Source: Mesorhizobium comanense (GTDB lineage: Bacteria > Pseudomonadota > Alphaproteobacteria > Rhizobiales > Rhizobiaceae). From it: a DNA stretch of 64,000 bases. Shown piece after piece: positions 59,143 to 64,000 of this stretch. A program made the translations under genes and the position numbers. A model generated the notes under the pieces. It ran no database searches, was not told the origin of the DNA, and was given only the letters and a program-made list of their open reading frames with translations. Location: NCBI RefSeq assembly GCF_005503535.1, contig NZ_SCNN01000021.1:51023-115022 (forward strand), in the 5' to 3' direction. How positions within the stretch are numbered: the first letter of the stretch is position 1; each line of letters begins with the position of its first letter.

Positions 59143-59964
59143 TCAGGACAGCTTGCGATCCGCAGCCTGGCTCGTCGCCCGCTCCAGGATCGGCATCATC
59201 AGCGCGAACAGTTCTGCCTGCGATGAAAGGCTGCACTTGTTGTAAAGCTGCTTGCGAAAGACCTTCACCGTTTGCGGGCTGACACCGAGGTTCAATCCGA
59301 TCGACGGCGAGGAGTGTCCCTGCAGGATAAGCAGCGCCACTTCGGCCTGGCGCTTGCTCAACAGCACATTGTGGTGCGTGCGCATCGCCGCGATCAGGCT
59401 GTCGGTGATCGACACGGATCGCGGGGCGACCGCGGGCGGCGCTTCGGCGACGGCCCAATGGGCACGCAGCAACGCCATGATCGCGGGTTCGTGCGCGCGC
59501 AGGCATTCCTCCGCCTTGACCGCGAAGGCCTGGCCGGAAGAGCCGTCCTTGCCCATCGAAATGGTGATGGTCGCGTTCTCTCCGATCGGCAGCACGACGG
59601 AAATTTCGTCGGTGATGCCGATGCGCCCGTAATACCACTTGAAGTAGCGACTGCGGCGAAACTGGTCCGGCGCGACGTCGAGAAGCCGATAGAGCCCCGG
59701 CGCGCCGCGCCGCAGATGAAAATGATAAATCGGATCAAGCAGATAGGCCGCCGGCAGATATTGTTCGGCCAGATAGCGAAACACATCCGGGCCATAGATC
59801 TTCTTGTAGAGCACGCTGGGGACCGCGGTGCCCGAGAAGACGATGACGATCACATTATCGTAGCTGAGGCAGCGCCGCAGATACTCGGTCATTGCGGGAT
59901 AGAACTCGCGCTTGCCGAGCGCATCCATGGCCAGCGCCAGGCCTTCGAAAATGGACTTTGTCAC
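59143..59964 (-). CDS. LuxR-family transcriptional regulator divergent from the amidase-like gene
   Basis: A 273-residue regulator with a C-terminal LuxR helix-turn-helix (LSKRQAEVALLILQGHSSPS, then LGVSPQTVKVFRKQLYNKC, about residues 200-255). The N-terminal 190 residues have no autoinducer-domain Trp/Tyr pattern that I can recognise; they contain FSGTAVPSVLYKKIYGPDVF and SVVLPIGENATITISMGKDG, a GAF/PAS-like sensor at best. GTG at 59964 (or TTG at 59967). Divergent from the dimethylformamidase-like gene; in Paracoccus a LuxR-type activator (DmfR) stands next to dmfA1A2, so it may activate that gene. A palindrome lies between. Confidence 0.87.
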   Translation of the reverse strand: MTKSIFEGLALAMDALGKREFYPAMTEYLRRCLSYDNVIVIVFSGTAVPSVLYKKIYGPDVFRYLAEQYLPAAYLLDPIYHFHLRRGAPGLYRLLDVAPDQFRRSRYFKWYYGRIGITDEISVVLPIGENATITISMGKDGSSGQAFAVKAEECLRAHEPAIMALLRAHWAVAEAPPAVAPRSVSITDSLIAAMRTHHNVLLSKRQAEVALLILQGHSSPSIGLNLGVSPQTVKVFRKQLYNKCSLSSQAELFALMMPILERATSQAADRKLS

Positions 59965-59969
59965 CAATC

Positions 59970-59995
59970 ATACCCCGATGGGGGTATATACCCCC
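59970..59995. promoter_or_regulatory. GC-flanked TATA palindrome between luxR and the amidase-like gene
   Basis: GGGGGTATATACCCCC at 59980-59995 is a perfect 16-base palindrome. An overlapping copy of one half, ATACCCC at 59970-59976 followed by GATG and GGGGTAT, makes a second inverted repeat that shares the middle block. The site begins six bases before the luxR start codon and 113 bases before the plus-strand gene. Probable operator of the LuxR protein, possibly repressing its own gene. Confidence 0.65.
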
Positions 59996-60107
59996 AAGAA
60001 ATGATGCCCCTAGTGTAAAACAAAAAAAACAGGGGTACGAGAGACTTGTCCAATTTGCCATCAAAGAGCGCCTGCAGGCCGATATCGCGGCGCGGAGCTC
60101 TGCCGCG

Positions 60108-62168
60108 ATGAAGCGCCCAGTCGATCATGGCGCCATGGCCGTTTCAGGCTACACGGTTCCCTGGCATACGGCGGCCGGCACACCCGTCGCCCTTCATGTC
60201 TCGTCATCACGCCCGGTGCGCCAGGTGCGGATCGTGCGGCTCGACACGCCCTCCCCCGAGTTCATGGACTGGCCGGTCGAGCCAACCGGCAATGCCGCTG
60301 CCCACCGCGATTTCGATCATGGCTCCTTCCTGAAGGTCGCAGCCACAGAACTGGCCAAGGCCGGGGAAATCACCAGCGTCAGCTTCGAGATCCACCTCAC
60401 ACGCAACGATGGTGCCCGTGCGTTGTTCGAAAGCGGAAACCTGCGTTTGGGGCTGCGGGAGGGGCGCCTGACAGCGGAGATCGACGGCAAGCTGCTCGAA
60501 GCCGGCGCGCCCTTGCCCGCGAACACCTGGCTCGCCGTCGAGATTCTCAAGGATGGGGGCCAGACGGTGCTACGCCTCAGCTCCGACGATCTCCTGTCGC
60601 CCTTTGTCCTGCATCGTCGCTTCGACCGGCCCTGGTCCCTGTCCGGCGACATGGTGTTCGGCGCCGGCGCCGCGAACGACGTCAGATCGCTGAACGCGAA
60701 ATTCTCGGCGATCGCCCTGCAGACCGCGGCCGGCCGCATCGGCTGGACGTTCCCGACCTTGCTGCCGCGTGGCCCGATCGCCTCGACAGGCGCGGACCCG
60801 GTACTCTTTCTGGAGGCCGTCAACCAGCCGGCATTCTGCATGACCTCGCGACGCTGGGACGGGTCTAGCTTCGATCCGCGTCTGGTGCCGTCGCATTACG
60901 ATGCGGTGCATTGCCATGACGACGACATCGGCGCGCTGCATTGGCCCGCATCTTACCGGTTGCAGGCTCCCGCCGAGGCATCGGCCGGCGTCTACGCCTT
61001 CGAGGTCGGCCATGACGCGGGATCGGAGCGCATCGTCTTTTTCATCACCTCGTCGGCACGCCAGGCGCCGCTGCTGTTCCTGGTGCCGACCGCCACCTAT
61101 CTTGCCTATGCCGACGAATTCCTGCCGGCGCATCTCTATGAATGGATGTGCGAGGACCGTGGCCATCGCTTCGCCATCGATAACAATCTGAAGTCGCTCT
61201 ACGACTACCATAGCGACCTCAGTGGCGTGTCGATCGCTTCCTACAAGAAGCCGAAGACAACGCTGCGCGACGACTACAATTACCCGCTGTGCGGCTGCCC
61301 GCACAATCTGCCGGTCGACCTGCATTTCCTGCGCTTCTGCCACGCCAACGGCATCGCCTTCGATCTCATCACCGACCGCGACCTGCATGAGCGCGGCGTC
61401 GCGGGCCTGCAGGGCTATCGGGCTGTCATCACCGGCAGCCATCCCGAATACATGTCGGTCGAGATGGAACACGCGCTGCGCCAGTTCGCGGCCTCGGGCG
61501 GCAGCATCGCCTATCTCGGCGGCAATGGCTTTGCCGGCAAGGTGGCATTCCAGGATGACCTGATGGAGCTGCGCCGTTCGCCGCTCGAGGCGGGCCGGAC
61601 CTGGGACGGGCCGATCGCCGAACAGTCGCTGTCGATCACCAACCAGCCGGGCGGCCATCTGCGCGCAAGCGGGCGTGGCGAGTTCTCGCTGACCGGCGTC
61701 GCCATCTCGCTGATGGGCTTCGACACCGCGCGGCCCTTCACCCGCACGCCGCAAAGCCACAACGCGTCCGTGGCGTGGCTCTTCGAGGGCGTCGCCGGCG
61801 AAACCTTCGGCGACGAAGGTATCGTGCTCGGTGGCGCGGCTGGCTACGAGGTCGATGCCACGGATACGCATCTCGGCACCCATCCCGATACGATCGTCAT
61901 TGCGCGTGCAACCGGCTTTCCGGACAGCTTCGTCCACGACGCCACACGCTGGTACGAGGGTGGTTCGGAAGAACGCGCGTCAAGGCGCTGCGCGGAGATG
62001 ACGCTTCGCCATCTGCCTTCGGGCGGCCTGATCTTCAGCGCGAGTTCGGTCGCCTGGTGCGGTGGATTGCCGGCGGGCGACGCCATGAACGATGTCGGCA
62101 GGATCACCAGGAATTTGCTGACGCGCCTGGCCTCGGCAAAGAGCCGGCCAACTCCGGATCGAGAGTAG
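60108..62168 (+). CDS. N,N-dimethylformamidase large (beta) subunit-like protein
   Basis: A 686-residue protein matching the N,N-dimethylformamidase beta-subunit family, iron-dependent hydrolases of small amides. The N-terminal 290 residues are beta-rich and lectin-like (IRVRL-type strands; LEAGAPLPANTWLAVEIL). The catalytic part has VPTATYLAYADEFLP, then VITGSHPEYMSVEMEHALR with the HPE motif at 445-447, equivalent to the metal-ligand region of the Paracoccus enzyme. Two tyrosines of the TYLAY segment (331, 334) may supply further ligands. No small (alpha) subunit gene is adjacent. The start ATG at 60108 is the first in frame after the palindrome. Real substrate unknown. Confidence 0.8.
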   Translation: MKRPVDHGAMAVSGYTVPWHTAAGTPVALHVSSSRPVRQVRIVRLDTPSPEFMDWPVEPTGNAAAHRDFDHGSFLKVAATELAKAGEITSVSFEIHLTRNDGARALFESGNLRLGLREGRLTAEIDGKLLEAGAPLPANTWLAVEILKDGGQTVLRLSSDDLLSPFVLHRRFDRPWSLSGDMVFGAGAANDVRSLNAKFSAIALQTAAGRIGWTFPTLLPRGPIASTGADPVLFLEAVNQPAFCMTSRRWDGSSFDPRLVPSHYDAVHCHDDDIGALHWPASYRLQAPAEASAGVYAFEVGHDAGSERIVFFITSSARQAPLLFLVPTATYLAYADEFLPAHLYEWMCEDRGHRFAIDNNLKSLYDYHSDLSGVSIASYKKPKTTLRDDYNYPLCGCPHNLPVDLHFLRFCHANGIAFDLITDRDLHERGVAGLQGYRAVITGSHPEYMSVEMEHALRQFAASGGSIAYLGGNGFAGKVAFQDDLMELRRSPLEAGRTWDGPIAEQSLSITNQPGGHLRASGRGEFSLTGVAISLMGFDTARPFTRTPQSHNASVAWLFEGVAGETFGDEGIVLGGAAGYEVDATDTHLGTHPDTIVIARATGFPDSFVHDATRWYEGGSEERASRRCAEMTLRHLPSGGLIFSASSVAWCGGLPAGDAMNDVGRITRNLLTRLASAKSRPTPDRE

Positions 62169-62176
62169 AAAAGCGA

Positions 62177-62202
62177 AACCCGGCACGCCAGCCGGCCGGG
62201 TT
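62177..62202 (+). terminator. Hairpin between the amidase-like and binding-protein genes
   Basis: AACCCGGC and GCCGGGTT pair around ten bases, starting nine bases past the amidase-like stop. No T-run follows. It probably stabilises the upstream message or attenuates readthrough to the binding-protein gene, which starts 52 bases later. Confidence 0.45.
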
Positions 62203-62254
62203 CGATGGAATAACGACAGGTCAACATCACACTTTGGGAACAAGGATCAGAACA

Positions 62255-63253
62255 ATGGGAAACAGAAGACATTTCATCGGGGCGGTCGCCCTTCTTGCAC
62301 TCGCGGCGGCAATGCCGTTCACGGCAAGGTCGGCGAAGGCCCAGGACCTGCCGGTCGAACCGGGCGTGTTCAAGCTCGCGATCTCGCCGTGGCTTGGCTA
62401 CGGCATGTGGTACATCGCCCAGGAAAAGGGCTTCTTCAAAGCCAACGGCCTGGAAGGCGTCGAACTCACCAATTTCGTCGAGGACAAGGACATGGGCGCG
62501 GCTGTCGCCGCCGGGCAGGTCGACGGCGACAATGAATCCATCCAGCAATTGCTGGCCAAGGTGCAGGCCGGCATCCCGGTCAAGGGCGTGCTGCTGCTCG
62601 ACGCCAGCACCAAGGCGGACGCCATCCTGGTCAATGGCGACATCAAGACGGTGGCCGACCTCAAGGGAAAGCAGGTCGCATTCGAGCGCGGTTCGACCAG
62701 CGATCTCTTGCTCAACTATGTGCTGCAGAAGAATGGCATGACCATCGATGACGTCAGCGTGCTGCCGATGCCGGCGGCCAGCGCCGGCACCTCGATCATC
62801 TCGGGCACCGTTCCGGCCGCCGTGACCTATGAGCCCTACATCTCCGCCGCGATCGGCGCCGACAAGAACATCAAGGTGCTGGCCGAGGCCGGCGAGGCGC
62901 CCGGCCTGATCAGCGACGTGCTGGCCGTGCCGGAAGAGACGCTGAAGAAGAAGCCGGGCCAGGTGCAGGCCATGCTGAAAAGCTGGGACCAGGCGCTGGA
63001 CTATTACCGCGCCCACACCGAGGAAGGCCGCGCGATCATCGCCAAGGGCGTCGGCGCCGAGCCGGCGGACCTCGCGACCGCCTTCGACGGCGTGTCGTAT
63101 TATTCGGTCGCCGAAAGCCAGAAGGCCCTGAACGGCGTGTTCAAGTCCGACACCTATCCCGGCATCGTCAAGGCGGCGATCGCGGCCAAGCTGATCGACA
63201 AGGACATCGCCTACGACACGGCCATCGACCCGAGCGTGGCGCATTCCAAGTAA
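62255..63253 (+). CDS. ABC transporter substrate-binding protein (NitT/TauT family)
   Basis: A 332-residue periplasmic binding protein of the nitrate/taurine/pyrimidine-precursor type. Signal peptide GAVALLALAAAMPFTARSAKA, cleaved near AKAQD (about residue 30). The mature chain has the family's FKLAISPWLGYGMWYIAQEK, GFFKANGLEGVELTNFVED, VDGDNESIQQLLAKVQAG and VTYEPYISAAIGADK. No permease or ATPase follows within the window. Its place right after the amidase-like gene suggests uptake of the nitrogenous substrate of that enzyme; this is inference. Confidence 0.88.
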   Translation: MGNRRHFIGAVALLALAAAMPFTARSAKAQDLPVEPGVFKLAISPWLGYGMWYIAQEKGFFKANGLEGVELTNFVEDKDMGAAVAAGQVDGDNESIQQLLAKVQAGIPVKGVLLLDASTKADAILVNGDIKTVADLKGKQVAFERGSTSDLLLNYVLQKNGMTIDDVSVLPMPAASAGTSIISGTVPAAVTYEPYISAAIGADKNIKVLAEAGEAPGLISDVLAVPEETLKKKPGQVQAMLKSWDQALDYYRAHTEEGRAIIAKGVGAEPADLATAFDGVSYYSVAESQKALNGVFKSDTYPGIVKAAIAAKLIDKDIAYDTAIDPSVAHSK

Positions 63254-63325
63254 TCGCCCGCGAAGTGGAAGGCGGGCCAGTCGCGGCCCTGCCTTCCCAT
63301 CGCCCTGGCGGGAAGACATCCAGAC

Positions 63326-64000
63326 ATGACCAGCACCGACGTCCAAGTCGTCCTGACGTTCGATTTCGATGGCTATTCGACATGGATCGGCAGCCACCGC
63401 GCGACGTCGCCGAGCATGCTTTCGCGCGGCGAGTTCGATCCGATCGGCGCACGCCGCATCCTCGGCGTGCTGGAAGAGTTCGGCATCAAGGCGACCTTCT
63501 TCGTGCCCGGCCATTCCGCGCTGGCCTTCCCGCCGGTCGTGCGCGCCTTCCGCGATGGCGGCCACGAGATCGGCCATCACGGCTGGGTCCATGAAAACCC
63601 TGTGCTTTTGACGCGCGAGGAAGAGCGTACCGTCCTGCTGAGAGGCCTGGACGCGCTCGACACGGTGGCTAGCGTAAGGCCATGCGGCTACCGGTCGCCG
63701 GCCTGGGACAACAGCCCGTCCACGGTCGAACTGCTGCTCGAGCTCGGCTTCGAATATGAAAGCTCGATGATGGGCAACGACCACGAGCCCTATTGGTGCC
63801 GGATCGGCGATGCCTGGTCGGCGACGGAAGAATTCCGTTTCGGCAAACCGGTCAACCTCGTCGAAATGCCTGTCGCCTGGCATCTGGACGACTTTCCGCA
63901 ATTCGAATTCCTGGCGACCGACAGGGGCTATTTGCCTGGCGGCCGCGCGCCGTCGACGGCGCTGGAAATCTGGAAGGCGGAATTCGACTTCCTCTACCAC
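63326..64000 (+). CDS. Polysaccharide deacetylase (NodB/PuuE-like) family protein, 3' end beyond window
   Basis: The first 225 residues of a carbohydrate-esterase-4/NodB-fold hydrolase; the frame is open to the window edge. Catalytic motifs: VVLTFDFDGYSTWIGSH with the base and metal aspartates (residues 10-14 region), GHEIGHHGWVHENPVLL with the metal-binding HxxxH, and GYRSPAWDNSPS with the conserved Arg. The look is closer to the allantoinase/PuuE-like and imide-hydrolysing members than to NodB. No signal peptide, so it acts in the cytoplasm, probably on an amide or acetylated compound taken in with the binding protein next to it. Confidence 0.85.
   Translation, partial: MTSTDVQVVLTFDFDGYSTWIGSHRATSPSMLSRGEFDPIGARRILGVLEEFGIKATFFVPGHSALAFPPVVRAFRDGGHEIGHHGWVHENPVLLTREEERTVLLRGLDALDTVASVRPCGYRSPAWDNSPSTVELLLELGFEYESSMMGNDHEPYWCRIGDAWSATEEFRFGKPVNLVEMPVAWHLDDFPQFEFLATDRGYLPGGRAPSTALEIWKAEFDFLYH

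Noticed and set aside
1..64000. CRISPR arrays, insertion sequences, prophage genes, rRNA and tRNA genes
   Set aside because: No direct-repeat array, transposase, integrase or phage gene, and no recognisable rRNA or tRNA sequence was found by reading; short RNA genes could still be missed without a covariance search.

Overview
The window is GC-rich DNA, densely packed with genes and poor in obvious mobile elements. It reads as a chromosomal or chromid segment of a Rhizobiales alphaproteobacterium, most likely Mesorhizobium or a close relative. Reasons: a type-II (RibH2) lumazine synthase behind an FMN riboswitch, a short second FtsZ like Sinorhizobium FtsZ2, an EryR-TpiB-RpiB-type operon, many sugar ABC importers, frequent GTG/TTG starts, and a Mesorhizobium-like intergenic repeat. 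This assignment is inference; no rRNA or tRNA gene was recognised.

Layout. (1) 1-2.9 kb: TetR regulator, HlyD-type adaptor and the start of an RND pump, led by a long perfect palindrome. (2) 3.1-10.6 kb: acyl-CoA synthetase, SorC regulator with a fused class II aldolase/short-chain dehydrogenase, a GNAT acetyltransferase, and a divergent LysR/EamA pair. (3) 10.8-17.0 kb: a ribose-type ABC importer divergent from mtnK and mtnA, hence a probable 5-methylthioribose uptake and salvage locus. A symmetric operator carries both -35 boxes. (4) 17.1-33.8 kb: a probable D-apiose/D-apionate catabolic superlocus. It has two ABC importers, ApnO, ApsD, ApnL, a GntR regulator, the RuBisCO-like protein OiaX and the kinase OiaK. 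Four copies of one operator-like sequence precede its transcription units. Expected chemistry: D-apiose to apionolactone (ApsD), D-apionate (ApnL), 3-oxo-isoapionate (ApnO), its 4-phosphate (OiaK), then 3-phosphoglycerate plus glycolate (OiaX).

(5) 33.8-38.0 kb: Lrp regulator with divergent MFS exporter, FMN riboswitch with ribH2, then dhaK-dhaL. (6) 38.2-41.1 kb: an autotransporter with a compact passenger, divergent from a GntR regulator. (7) 41.1-44.6 kb: DeoR-TpiA-RpiB operon, as in rhizobial erythritol loci, divergent from a class II fructose-bisphosphate aldolase. (8) 44.6-57.6 kb: one long leftward operon of eleven genes: SorC regulator, CUT1-type ABC importer with two different ATPases, an EryA-like FGGY kinase, a 2-hydroxyacid dehydrogenase, a GlpD/EryB-like dehydrogenase, a class II aldolase and an EryC-like isomerase. 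With TpiA and RpiB this would take a tetritol or similar polyol to erythrose 4-phosphate.

(9) 57.9-64.0 kb: the short FtsZ paralogue; then a LuxR regulator divergent from an orphan N,N-dimethylformamidase large-subunit-like protein, a NitT/TauT-type binding protein and the start of a NodB-family deacetylase.

Overall it is a catabolic accessory region in which most modules pair an importer, enzymes and a dedicated repressor, often with a visible palindromic site.
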